A DNA stretch of 64,000 bases from Barnesiella intestinihominis YIT 11860 (GTDB lineage: Bacteria > Bacteroidota > Bacteroidia > Bacteroidales > Barnesiellaceae), in contig NZ_JH815203.1 in assembly GCF_000296465.1 (NCBI RefSeq), positions 372,001 to 436,000 of the forward strand. Reading direction: 5' to 3'. Both the position numbers and the translations under genes were made by a program. The notes under the pieces are model-generated. The model was given only the letters and a program-made list of their open reading frames with translations. It did no database searches and was not told where the DNA came from. Shown in pieces: positions 27,095 through 36,257 of this stretch. Positions within the stretch are counted from its first letter, which is position 1. Every line of letters starts with the position of its first letter.

Positions 27095-29365
27095 ATGAAA
27101 CGAACAACGCTATGGATAGGTTTGGGATTACTGCTTTTTTCAAGCTGTTCTAACCTCACAGAAACGCAGTTACAATACATCGACTATGTAAACCCGTTCG
27201 TGGGTACGGGAGGTCACGGACACACATTCCCCGGCCCCGTGGCCCCCCACGGAATGATACAGCCCAGTCCCGATACCCGTATATACGGGTGGGATGCCTG
27301 CTCGGGATATCACTATTCCGACAGCACGATAAACGGATTCTCTCATACCCATCTGAGCGGTACGGGCTGTGGAGACTACGGAGACGTTCTGTTAATGCCC
27401 ACCGTAGGAAAACAAAACTATCGTTACTTGGGAGACGGTTGCCAACAAACCGCCTATGCCTCACCGTTCTCGCACTACAAAGAAGTGGCAAAACCGGGAT
27501 ACTATTCGGTAGAACTCGATCGTTACAACGTGACAGCCGAACTAACGGCGACACCTCGGGCGGCCCTGCACCGTTATCGTTTCCCCGAAAGTAAAGAGGC
27601 AGGATTTATCGTCGATTTGGATTACAGTCTACAAGGACAAGAAAACATCGATATGAAGCTCGCCTCGCTCAGCGATACCGAAATAGTCGGGTGGAAAAAG
27701 ACCAAAGGCTGGGCGGAAAATCAATGTATAGGCTTTTACATGAAATTTTCCAAACCATTCACTTGCCATATCGTCGACACGGTCATCGATATCGTGCGCG
27801 ATGGAAAATCCTGTAAATTGGAACAGAAAAAAGCACTGCTCCAATTCCCGACGGCACAAAACGAAGAAGTGCTTGTAAAAGTAGGTATATCGGCCGTAGA
27901 TATAAAAGGAGCACAGCGGAATGTCGAAACCGAAATTCCATCTTGGGACTTCGACAGTATAATGACCGCTACACAAAATAAGTGGAACGACTACTTGGAA
28001 ACCATTCAAGTCGAAGGCAATAACGAAACCCAAAAACAGATATTCTACACAGCACTATACCACACGGCTATACACCCCAGCCTTTTTTCCGATGCGGACG
28101 GACGCTATCGTGGGCTCGACCAAATGATACATCAAACCAAATCCGGCAAAGAAATATACACGGTTTATTCCCTATGGGATACTTTTCGTGCATTGCATCC
28201 GCTATTGACCATCATCAAACCCGATTTAAATGAAAAATTGGTGATGTCTCTTATGCAAAAATACCACGAAGGGGGTATTCTGCCCATGTGGGAATTAGCA
28301 GGGAATTACACGGCTACGATGATTGGTTATCATGCTATCCCCGTAATCGTCGACGCATATATGAAGGGATTCGACAAAATCGATGGAAAAGAATTGCTCG
28401 AAGCCTGTATCCGCAGCTCGGTATATGATACGACCGGTATTATCGCATCGAGCAGAATGGTCAACGGGTTGGTTCCCATTTCTAAATACTACAAAAATAA
28501 AATAGGTTATGTTCCCTACGAAAAAGAAAACGAGTCGGTAGCCAAAGGTTTGGAATACGCCTATAACGATTGGTGCATCGCTCGATTGGCAGAAGAAATT
28601 GGCGATACGGCCACTTACGAAAAATACAAGGCACTCTCTAAATCATACATCAATTACTACGACTCGCAAACCGGATTCATGCGTGGCAAAGACTTGAAAG
28701 GGAATTGGCACGTTCCATTTAATCCCCGTTACTCCGACCACCGCAATGACGATTATTGCGAAGGGACAGCTTGGCAATGGGCTTGGTTCGTTCCTCACGA
28801 TATAGAAGGACTTATCACCTTGATGGGAGGTCAGGAAAAATTCATTGGTCGACTCGATTCTCTCTTTATCGCCGAATCAAAGATAGAAGGCCCTCTCGTA
28901 TCTTCGGATATATCGGGGCTCATCGGACAATACGCGCACGGAAACGAGCCTAGCCATCACATCGTTCACCTTTACAACTACGTGAATCAATCGTGGAAAA
29001 CCCAACAGTTGATCGATACGATTCTCCATACCCAATACTTCAACAACCCCAACGGATTGTCGGGCAACGAAGATTGCGGTCAAATGTCGGCTTGGTATGT
29101 GCTCAATGCGATGGGATTCTATCAAGTATGTCCCGGATCGCCCATATATTCTGTCGGTCGTCCTATCTTCGATAAGGTAACCATAAATCTACCCAACGGG
29201 AAAGTATTCGAAATTATCGCCAACAACAATTCCCGAACCAATAAATATATACAGAGCATTCGCCTTGATAATATCTTGCTCGAATCTCCTTTCTTCATGC
29301 ATAGCGACATTATGAAAGGCGGAAAAATTGTAATGGAAATGGGAAACACCCCGGTCAAACAATAA
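27095..29365 (+). CDS. GH92 exo-alpha-mannosidase, lipoprotein
   Basis: 756 residues. The lipobox FSSC gives Cys18. GH92 landmarks are YVNPFVGTGGHGHTFPG near the mature N-terminus, HTHLSGTGCGDYGD, YSLWDTFRALHPL, CEGTAWQWAWFVPHDIEG (predicted general acid Glu556), HGNEPSHH (615-622) and GNEDCGQMSAWYVLNAMGFY with the Asp-containing catalytic loop. GH92 enzymes are Ca2+-dependent inverting mannosidases trimming high-mannose and other N-glycans. The HGNEPSHH motif is, as I recall, common in alpha-1,2-acting members, so alpha-1,2 specificity is an inference. It starts 46 nt after GH84. Confidence 0.93.
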   Translation: MKRTTLWIGLGLLLFSSCSNLTETQLQYIDYVNPFVGTGGHGHTFPGPVAPHGMIQPSPDTRIYGWDACSGYHYSDSTINGFSHTHLSGTGCGDYGDVLLMPTVGKQNYRYLGDGCQQTAYASPFSHYKEVAKPGYYSVELDRYNVTAELTATPRAALHRYRFPESKEAGFIVDLDYSLQGQENIDMKLASLSDTEIVGWKKTKGWAENQCIGFYMKFSKPFTCHIVDTVIDIVRDGKSCKLEQKKALLQFPTAQNEEVLVKVGISAVDIKGAQRNVETEIPSWDFDSIMTATQNKWNDYLETIQVEGNNETQKQIFYTALYHTAIHPSLFSDADGRYRGLDQMIHQTKSGKEIYTVYSLWDTFRALHPLLTIIKPDLNEKLVMSLMQKYHEGGILPMWELAGNYTATMIGYHAIPVIVDAYMKGFDKIDGKELLEACIRSSVYDTTGIIASSRMVNGLVPISKYYKNKIGYVPYEKENESVAKGLEYAYNDWCIARLAEEIGDTATYEKYKALSKSYINYYDSQTGFMRGKDLKGNWHVPFNPRYSDHRNDDYCEGTAWQWAWFVPHDIEGLITLMGGQEKFIGRLDSLFIAESKIEGPLVSSDISGLIGQYAHGNEPSHHIVHLYNYVNQSWKTQQLIDTILHTQYFNNPNGLSGNEDCGQMSAWYVLNAMGFYQVCPGSPIYSVGRPIFDKVTINLPNGKVFEIIANNNSRTNKYIQSIRLDNILLESPFFMHSDIMKGGKIVMEMGNTPVKQ

Positions 29366-29403
29366 ACGAAATCAGATATTAACATCACATAATCCAAACA
29401 GTT

Positions 29404-31752
29404 ATGAAAAATATGAATCGTTATCTCTCACTTGTGGCCTTGATAATCTCCTTAATCTCCTGCCAAAGTGAAGACAACCCAAACCGTTATGAATTAATAC
29501 CCTATCCCAATGACATGGAACAGATGTCGGGACGCTTTTCTTTCGATGACGACACACAGATTTTTATTTCACCGGAATGTGGAGACGAAGTAAATGAAAT
29601 CTTGGCTCAGTTTGCAGAGCAATTCGGTAAAACAGCCGGCAAGGACTTAAAAATAGCCGAAAAAGAAGGTAAAAATATGATGGTCGTAAAAATCGACACG
29701 ACTATGAGCCAAGAAGCTTATCGGCTAAACATAAGCAAAAAGAAAATCGAAATAACCGCAGCTACGCCCAACGGTGTACGCTATGCGCTACAAACCATTA
29801 AACAACTCCTTCCGGTAGCTATCTATGGAGAAACCCTCTCCGCAGATGAAAATTGGTCGGTTCCTTGTACCACGATAAACGATGCTCCCCGTTTCGGATA
29901 TCGGGGAATGCACCTCGACGTTGCCCGTCATTTCTTCACATTGGACGAAGTAAAACGGATTCTCAACGTAATGGCTGTTCACAAACTAAATACATTGCAT
30001 TGGCATCTCACCGACGATCAAGGCTGGCGCGTAGAAATAAAAAAATATCCACGATTGACCGAAGTGGGCAGTATCCGCAACAAAACCATGATTCGTAAAG
30101 AATGGGATAACTACGACACGACCCCCTATGGTGGATTCTATACACAGGACGAATTACGCGATATGGTAAAATACGCCGCCGATTTGGGTATTACCATTAT
30201 TCCCGAAATAGACCTTCCTGGACACATGATGGCGGCATTGGCCTCTTATCCCGAATTAGGTTGCACGGGTGGCCCGTACGAAGTTTCCGGACAGTGGGGT
30301 ATCCGTGACGATGTGCTCTGCGTAGGAAAAGAAAAAACATTCGAATTCATTGAAAACGTTTTGCTCGAAATCATAGATATATTTCCCTCGAAATACATAC
30401 ATATCGGAGGTGACGAATGTCCCAAAATTCGATGGGAAAAATGTCCTGCTTGCCAAGCCCGTATCCAAAAATTAGGACTCAAAGACGACGAACATGGTAA
30501 AGCCGAACACTATCTGCAAAGTTATACGACCGAACGGATAGAGAAATTCCTCAATGAACACGGACGCGAAATTATCGGATGGGACGAAATGCTCGAAGGC
30601 GGACTCACCACCAATGCAACTGTTATGTCATGGCGAGGTGTTGCCGGAGGTGTCGAAGCGGCGAAACAAGGGCATTATGCCATCATGACACCGACTGCAC
30701 CTCTTTATCTTGACTATTATCAATCACGAGATACACAAAACGAGCCTTTGGCTATCGGCGGTTATAATCCGGTCGATATGGTCTACAATTTCAATCCCAT
30801 ACCCGAAAGTCTTACAGAAGAACAAGCCAAATTCATATTAGGTACACAAGCTAACATCTGGACAGAATATATCACTACTCCCGAACACCTCGAATACATG
30901 ATACTTCCCAGATTAGCAGCACTGAGCGAAGTACAATGGGATCAAGTCGAAAACAAAAGTTATGACCGGTTCCTCGATAATATAGGCCATATCCTTGCCA
31001 TCTACGATGTAATGGGACTCAACTATGCCAAACATATACTCGAAGTTAAAGGCGAATACTCGGTAAATGAAACCAAAGGCTGTATAGAAGCGACACTCCG
31101 CACACAAGGCAATGCACCCATCTACTATACCCTCGATGGATCCGAACCAACGACAAACAGCACCCGATATACCGAGCCGATAGAAATCCGTACCGAAAAT
31201 GATTCTTGCACATTGAAAGCCATCGTCGTACGCGAAGGCATCGAAACCCGCACACTCGTGCGCCCCTTCAAATTCAATAAAGCCACAGGACACATGCCCC
31301 AACTGAAAGATGCACCCAGTGAAAAATATACTTTCGGAGGAGCCGGTGTACTCACCGATGGCATACATGGAGATTTCAATTACAGCAACGGTTGTTGGCT
31401 CGGATTCATCAATACGCCATTAGATGCAACAATCGATTTAGGAAAAACGCAAACGATAAGTCAGGTCAAAATAGGGTCGCTCGTACAATATTCCGAGTAC
31501 ATTTTCCCGCCCACCCAAATAAAAGTCTATGCGACTAATGGAGACAACCCGATGACCGAAATCGGGAAACTCGAAATTCCGGTAACACAAAAACAAGACC
31601 AAGACGGAGTGCGGGAATATACCTGCGAATTTCCTGCCGTCCCCGCCTCGAAAATCCGGGTGGTTATCGATACCACTGATAAAATACCGGCATGGCACGG
31701 AGCCAAAGGTGAAAAAGGTTGGCTTTTTGTCGATGAAATTTCTGTTAACTAA
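29404..31752 (+). CDS. GH20 beta-N-acetylhexosaminidase, lipoprotein with C-terminal F5/8-like domain
   Basis: 782 residues. The lipobox LISC gives Cys20. A GH20b domain (about 30-150) is followed by the GH20 catalytic barrel (about 155-510), with RGMHLDVARHFF, LHWHLTDDQGWRVEIKKYP and the Asp337-Glu338 pair in HIGGDE, Glu being the acid/base. A chitobiase-type C-terminal domain (about 560-620, IYYTLDGSEPT) and a discoidin-like domain (about 645-782) follow. It releases terminal beta-GlcNAc/GalNAc from antennae. A second GH20 follows after 18 nt. Confidence 0.94.
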   Translation: MKNMNRYLSLVALIISLISCQSEDNPNRYELIPYPNDMEQMSGRFSFDDDTQIFISPECGDEVNEILAQFAEQFGKTAGKDLKIAEKEGKNMMVVKIDTTMSQEAYRLNISKKKIEITAATPNGVRYALQTIKQLLPVAIYGETLSADENWSVPCTTINDAPRFGYRGMHLDVARHFFTLDEVKRILNVMAVHKLNTLHWHLTDDQGWRVEIKKYPRLTEVGSIRNKTMIRKEWDNYDTTPYGGFYTQDELRDMVKYAADLGITIIPEIDLPGHMMAALASYPELGCTGGPYEVSGQWGIRDDVLCVGKEKTFEFIENVLLEIIDIFPSKYIHIGGDECPKIRWEKCPACQARIQKLGLKDDEHGKAEHYLQSYTTERIEKFLNEHGREIIGWDEMLEGGLTTNATVMSWRGVAGGVEAAKQGHYAIMTPTAPLYLDYYQSRDTQNEPLAIGGYNPVDMVYNFNPIPESLTEEQAKFILGTQANIWTEYITTPEHLEYMILPRLAALSEVQWDQVENKSYDRFLDNIGHILAIYDVMGLNYAKHILEVKGEYSVNETKGCIEATLRTQGNAPIYYTLDGSEPTTNSTRYTEPIEIRTENDSCTLKAIVVREGIETRTLVRPFKFNKATGHMPQLKDAPSEKYTFGGAGVLTDGIHGDFNYSNGCWLGFINTPLDATIDLGKTQTISQVKIGSLVQYSEYIFPPTQIKVYATNGDNPMTEIGKLEIPVTQKQDQDGVREYTCEFPAVPASKIRVVIDTTDKIPAWHGAKGEKGWLFVDEISVN

Positions 31753-31770
31753 TGATTATTACCGAAACGT

Positions 31771-33837
31771 ATGAATACACATAATATATTCAAATCCGTT
31801 CTCTTCTCTACATTGTTACTTATCGGAAACAGTTGTTCTGATCGAAAAGGAATAGATGTTATACCTATGCCTCGATCGGTAGAGTATCACAGCGGAAATT
31901 TTACAATTTCACCCGAGACCAAGTTCTATACAAACCTCTCCGCAGAAAGTCGTCAAGCTCTGACCGACTATCTCGAAGGGACATCGCTCGGTTCCGTTCC
32001 CTTTGCCGAATCGGCTACCGGAAATAACGGAATAGAATTGAACCTCTGCGATAGTTCCATCGTGACAGGAAATGAAGCCTATCGGATCGAAATCGATAAA
32101 AAAGGTGTTCGCCTGTCGGCAAATACCGAGACTGGGATATTCTACGGACTCCAAACACTTCTGCAACTGTTGAATAACGGCGATAACAAAACTCTTCCCG
32201 CTCTGACGATCAACGATTCCCCTCGTTTCCCATACCGGGGATTGCACCTCGATGTTTCGCGCCACTTCTTTGATAAAGAGTTTGTCAAAAAACAATTGAA
32301 TGCGATGGCCTATTTCAAAATGAATCGGTTGCATTGGCATTTGACCGACGGTGCTGGTTGGAGAATCGAAATAAAGAAATATCCCCGCCTCACCTCTTTC
32401 GCAGCGTGGAGGCCATTCGATAAATTAAACGACTGGTGGGTAGGAGGTCGCACTTTCTGTGAGCAAGACGATCCTCGTGCCGTCGGCGGATATTATACAC
32501 AAGACGACATTCGGGAAGTTGTCGCTTACGCTGCCGAACGTCATATCACCATCATTCCCGAAATCGAAATGCCGGGACACTCCGAAGAAGTATTGGCTAC
32601 TTACCCAGAGTTATCTTGTTCCGGTAAACCCTATGTCAATGCCGACTTTTGCATAGGAACCGAAAAAACTTTCGAATTCCTCGAAAACGTCTTACTCGAA
32701 GTAATCGACCTTTTCCCCTCTGAATACATTCACATCGGAGGTGACGAAGCAAGCAAAAGTAGTTGGAAGACATGCCCCCGTTGTCAGAAGCGCATGGCCG
32801 ACGAGCACTTAAATTCGGTAGACGAATTGCAAAGTTACATGATACACCGTATTGAAAAGTTCTTAAACGATCACGGTCGTAAAATCATCGGGTGGGACGA
32901 AATCATAGAAGGCGGGCTATCTCCTACGGCCACAGTCATGTCATGGCGGGGAGAAGAAGGTGGCATCAAAGCTGTAAAAGCCGGAAACCAAGCCATCATG
33001 ACACCCGGTAAATACTGCTACCTCGATGCATTTCAAGATGCCCCCAACACTCAACCGATGGCCATTGGCGGGTATCTTACTTTGGAAAAAGTCTACTCTT
33101 TCGAACCGGTCCCCGATTCGCTTTCCACGAAAGAAGCCGAGCTTATTCTAGGTGTACAAGGAAATGTATGGACCGAGCACATACCCACACCCGAACACTA
33201 CGAATACATGATATATCCTCGGATATTGGCACTCGCCGAAATCGGGTGGTCTCCTTCCGAGGTCAAAAAGTGGGACAATTTCCACACCCGAGCCCTTCAA
33301 GCGGTAAATATACTTCGAGAACAGGGTTATAATCCTTTCCCTCTCGAAAAAGAAATAGGCGATAAACCCGAATCATACCAAAAGGTAAACCATCTGGCTA
33401 TCGGGAAAAAAGTAACCTATGCCAATCCTTATAGCAATCATTACGCCGCTCAGGGAGAGAAAACATTGGTCGATGGCGTCCGGGGTGGTTGGATGTACAA
33501 CGACGACCGTTGGCAAGGCTTTATCGATTGTGATTTCGATGTAACGATTGATCTCGGTAAAGAAACCGACATCAAACAAGTCTGTGCCGAATTCATACAG
33601 CTTAAAGGTCCCTATGTATGGTTACCCAAACAAGTTATCATATCGAGCTCTGTCGATGGAGAACATTACGATACCCTCGCGACTGTCGACAATGACATTT
33701 CACCCGACATCGAAACGCTTCAATTCAAAGAATTCGGTTGGGAAGGTAATGCAAAAGCTCGCTATATCCGCTACAAGGCATTATCGAACGGCATTACCGG
33801 AGGCTGGTTATTCACCGATGAAATCAGAATCAAATAA
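31771..33837 (+). CDS. GH20 beta-N-acetylhexosaminidase, second paralogue
   Basis: 688 residues. The N-terminus ends LLIGNSCSD, a slightly unusual lipobox (Cys22). A GH20b domain (about 30-140) precedes the GH20 barrel (about 145-490) with RGLHLDVSRHFF, LHWHLTDGAGWRIEIKKYP and Asp325-Glu326 in HIGGDE. The C-terminal F5/8-like domain covers about 545-688; unlike the upstream paralogue it lacks the chitobiase-type C-terminal domain. It has an extra loop (RPFDKLNDWWVGG, about 212-224) near the active site. The pair probably differ in linkage or antenna preference. Confidence 0.94.
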   Translation: MNTHNIFKSVLFSTLLLIGNSCSDRKGIDVIPMPRSVEYHSGNFTISPETKFYTNLSAESRQALTDYLEGTSLGSVPFAESATGNNGIELNLCDSSIVTGNEAYRIEIDKKGVRLSANTETGIFYGLQTLLQLLNNGDNKTLPALTINDSPRFPYRGLHLDVSRHFFDKEFVKKQLNAMAYFKMNRLHWHLTDGAGWRIEIKKYPRLTSFAAWRPFDKLNDWWVGGRTFCEQDDPRAVGGYYTQDDIREVVAYAAERHITIIPEIEMPGHSEEVLATYPELSCSGKPYVNADFCIGTEKTFEFLENVLLEVIDLFPSEYIHIGGDEASKSSWKTCPRCQKRMADEHLNSVDELQSYMIHRIEKFLNDHGRKIIGWDEIIEGGLSPTATVMSWRGEEGGIKAVKAGNQAIMTPGKYCYLDAFQDAPNTQPMAIGGYLTLEKVYSFEPVPDSLSTKEAELILGVQGNVWTEHIPTPEHYEYMIYPRILALAEIGWSPSEVKKWDNFHTRALQAVNILREQGYNPFPLEKEIGDKPESYQKVNHLAIGKKVTYANPYSNHYAAQGEKTLVDGVRGGWMYNDDRWQGFIDCDFDVTIDLGKETDIKQVCAEFIQLKGPYVWLPKQVIISSSVDGEHYDTLATVDNDISPDIETLQFKEFGWEGNAKARYIRYKALSNGITGGWLFTDEIRIK

Positions 33838-33881
33838 TCGATATCTCATTTATAGAACAGAAAAAGACAAAATCTGGGAAA

Positions 33882-35210
33882 ATGAAGAAGGTTAGTAAAG
33901 AAAAATCGATAAATCCTATTGCATGGGTCCCCACGGCATATTTTGCCATGGGGCTTCCTTTTATAGCGGTAAATCTCGTTTCCACGTTCATGTTCAAGGA
34001 CTTAGGAATATCCGATACCCAAATTGCCTTTTGGACTTCTGTCATCATGTTACCGTGGACATTAAAGTTCCTTTGGAGTCCTTTTTTAGAAATGTATCGT
34101 ACGAAAAAATTTTTCGTTGTCGTCACTCAGTTACTGAGTGGGTTATTATTCGGTATAGTAGCTCTCTCATTGAACTTCGACTATTTTTTCGCGATCAGTA
34201 TCTCCACGATGGCAGTCATCGCTTTGAGTGGAGCCACGCATGATATAGCTTGTGACGGCGTCTATATGGCCGAACTATCTCCCGAAGATCAAGCAAAATA
34301 CATCGGTGTACAAGGAGCTTTCTACAACATTGCGAAATTAGTAGCCAACGGTGGATTGGTAGCAGCAGCGGGAATGCTAGCCGAACATTTCGGCGCATCC
34401 GAAGGAGCCTCTATTCAAGCGAATATGCCCGCCTATAAAGAAGCGTGGATGATTATTTTTATCATCATTTCGGCACTGTTGTTGCTATTGGGGCTATACC
34501 ACTCAAAAGTACTCCCTTCCACACAAGTACCGAACCAAGAAAAGCGTTCAAGCGCCGATGTGGCGAAAGAGCTATGGGAGGTCATTAAAAACTTCTTTAC
34601 CAAGAAACACATCTTTTACTATATCTGTTTCATCATACTCTACCGCTTTGCAGAAGGATTTATCATGAAAATCGCTCCGCTATTTCTGCGTTCTTCACGC
34701 GATATCGGCGGATTGGGACTTTCGCTTACCGAAATCGGCACATTGAATGGAGTGTTCGGTTCAGCTGCGTTTGTTTTAGGCTCATTGTTAGCAGGAGTTT
34801 ACGTTTCGCGTCGAGGATTGAAGAAAACGCTTTTCACCCTCTGTTGCGTATTCAACTTTCCATTCGTAGCCTACACATTATTAGCCATATTCCAGCCCGA
34901 AAATCTCTATCTGATAGGAACCGGTATCGTTATCGAATATTTTGGTTATGGATTCGGATTCGTGGGTCTCACACTCTTCATGATGCAACAGATAGCGCCG
35001 GGCAAACACCAAATGTCACACTACGCTTTCGCTTCGGGTATTATGAACCTCGGTGTCATGCTTCCAGGTATGATGAGTGGATTTTTCAGTGATTGGCTAG
35101 GCTATGAAAGATTCTTTATCTATGTATTGTTGGCTACAATACCATCGTTACTAATCACCTACTTCATTCCGTTCACCTACGATGATTCGAAGAAAGAAAG
35201 TAATCGATGA
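33882..35210 (+). CDS. MFS transporter, AmpG-like, probable Man-beta-1,4-GlcNAc importer
   Basis: 442 residues with about 12 transmembrane segments. PTAYFAMGLPFIAVNLVSTF at the start, LSGATHDIACDGVYM (about 113-127) and the DIACDG signature resemble AmpG-type permeases that import GlcNAc-containing muropeptide sugars. It lies directly before a GH130 phosphorylase; this permease-GH130 pairing is known from Bacteroidota N-glycan loci. The inferred substrate is the core disaccharide left after GH85 and GH92 action. Confidence 0.88.
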   Translation: MKKVSKEKSINPIAWVPTAYFAMGLPFIAVNLVSTFMFKDLGISDTQIAFWTSVIMLPWTLKFLWSPFLEMYRTKKFFVVVTQLLSGLLFGIVALSLNFDYFFAISISTMAVIALSGATHDIACDGVYMAELSPEDQAKYIGVQGAFYNIAKLVANGGLVAAAGMLAEHFGASEGASIQANMPAYKEAWMIIFIIISALLLLLGLYHSKVLPSTQVPNQEKRSSADVAKELWEVIKNFFTKKHIFYYICFIILYRFAEGFIMKIAPLFLRSSRDIGGLGLSLTEIGTLNGVFGSAAFVLGSLLAGVYVSRRGLKKTLFTLCCVFNFPFVAYTLLAIFQPENLYLIGTGIVIEYFGYGFGFVGLTLFMMQQIAPGKHQMSHYAFASGIMNLGVMLPGMMSGFFSDWLGYERFFIYVLLATIPSLLITYFIPFTYDDSKKESNR

Positions 35211-35279
35211 CAAAAAACAGATCTACGTTCAATCGCGATTAAACATTAAACACATATACATTAAAAAAGAAAAAACGAT

Positions 35280-36251
35280 ATGACAAAAAAAATGGTTATG
35301 CCCTGGGAAGACCGTCCGGCAGGATGTGCGGACGTCATGTGGCGTTATTCGAAAAATCCGGTAATCGACCGCTACCATATCCCCTCTTCCAACAGCATCT
35401 TTAACAGTGCCGTAGTACCTTTTGAAGACGGGTTCGCCGGAGTATTCCGTTGCGATAACAAAGCCGTGCAAATGAATATCTTTGCAGGATTCAGCAAAGA
35501 CGGTATTCATTGGGACATCGAACATGAGCCCATTAAATTCAAAGCAGGAAATACCGATATGATAGAATCTGAATACAAGTATGATCCCCGTGTCACTTGG
35601 ATCGAAGACCGTTACTGGATCACATGGTGTAACGGCTACTACGGTCCGACCATCGGTGTAGGCTACACATTCGATTTCAAAGAGTTTTTCCAATGTGAAA
35701 ACGCCCTTCTGCCTTTTAATCGCAATGGAGTACTGTTTCCGCAAAAGATCAATGGGAAATATGCCTTATTGAGCCGACCGAGTGACAGCGGACACACTCC
35801 GTTCGGCGATATTTATATCAGTTACAGCCCCGACATGAAATTTTGGGGAGAACATCGGCACGTACTCTCTCCCACACCTTTCCCCGTGAGCGCTTGGCAA
35901 TGTACCAAAGTAGGTGCTGGCCCTATCCCTATCCTCACCGACGAAGGCTGGCTCATGTTCTACCACGGTGTCATTACCACTTGTAACGGATTCCGTTACT
36001 CTATGGGAGCGGCAATTCTCGACCGTGAAGACCCCTCCAAAGTACTTTATCGTACACAACCCTATCTCCTTGCTCCGGCAATGCCCTACGAGATGCAAGG
36101 CGACGTACCCAACGTTATATTCCCTTGTGCAGCCCTTCACGACGAAGATCGAGTAGCGGTCTATTACGGCGCGGCCGACACAGTCGTGGGAATGGCATTC
36201 GGATATATTTCGGAAATCATCGAATTTACCAAAAAGAACTCAACAATCTGA
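35280..36251 (+). CDS. GH130 beta-1,4-mannosyl-GlcNAc phosphorylase
   Basis: 323 residues, no signal peptide, so cytosolic. GH130 features: [19 protein letters not shown], then [19 protein letters not shown], in which Asp102 corresponds to the family's catalytic proton donor, and later LMFYHGV and [10 protein letters not shown]. Family members phosphorolyse beta-mannosides; those in N-glycan loci convert Man-beta-1,4-GlcNAc plus phosphate to mannose-1-phosphate and GlcNAc. The locus context supports that activity over mannan phosphorolysis. Confidence 0.92.
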   Translation: MTKKMVMPWEDRPAGCADVMWRYSKNPVIDRYHIPSSNSIFNSAVVPFEDGFAGVFRCDNKAVQMNIFAGFSKDGIHWDIEHEPIKFKAGNTDMIESEYKYDPRVTWIEDRYWITWCNGYYGPTIGVGYTFDFKEFFQCENALLPFNRNGVLFPQKINGKYALLSRPSDSGHTPFGDIYISYSPDMKFWGEHRHVLSPTPFPVSAWQCTKVGAGPIPILTDEGWLMFYHGVITTCNGFRYSMGAAILDREDPSKVLYRTQPYLLAPAMPYEMQGDVPNVIFPCAALHDEDRVAVYYGAADTVVGMAFGYISEIIEFTKKNSTI

Positions 36252-36257
36252 TTTTTT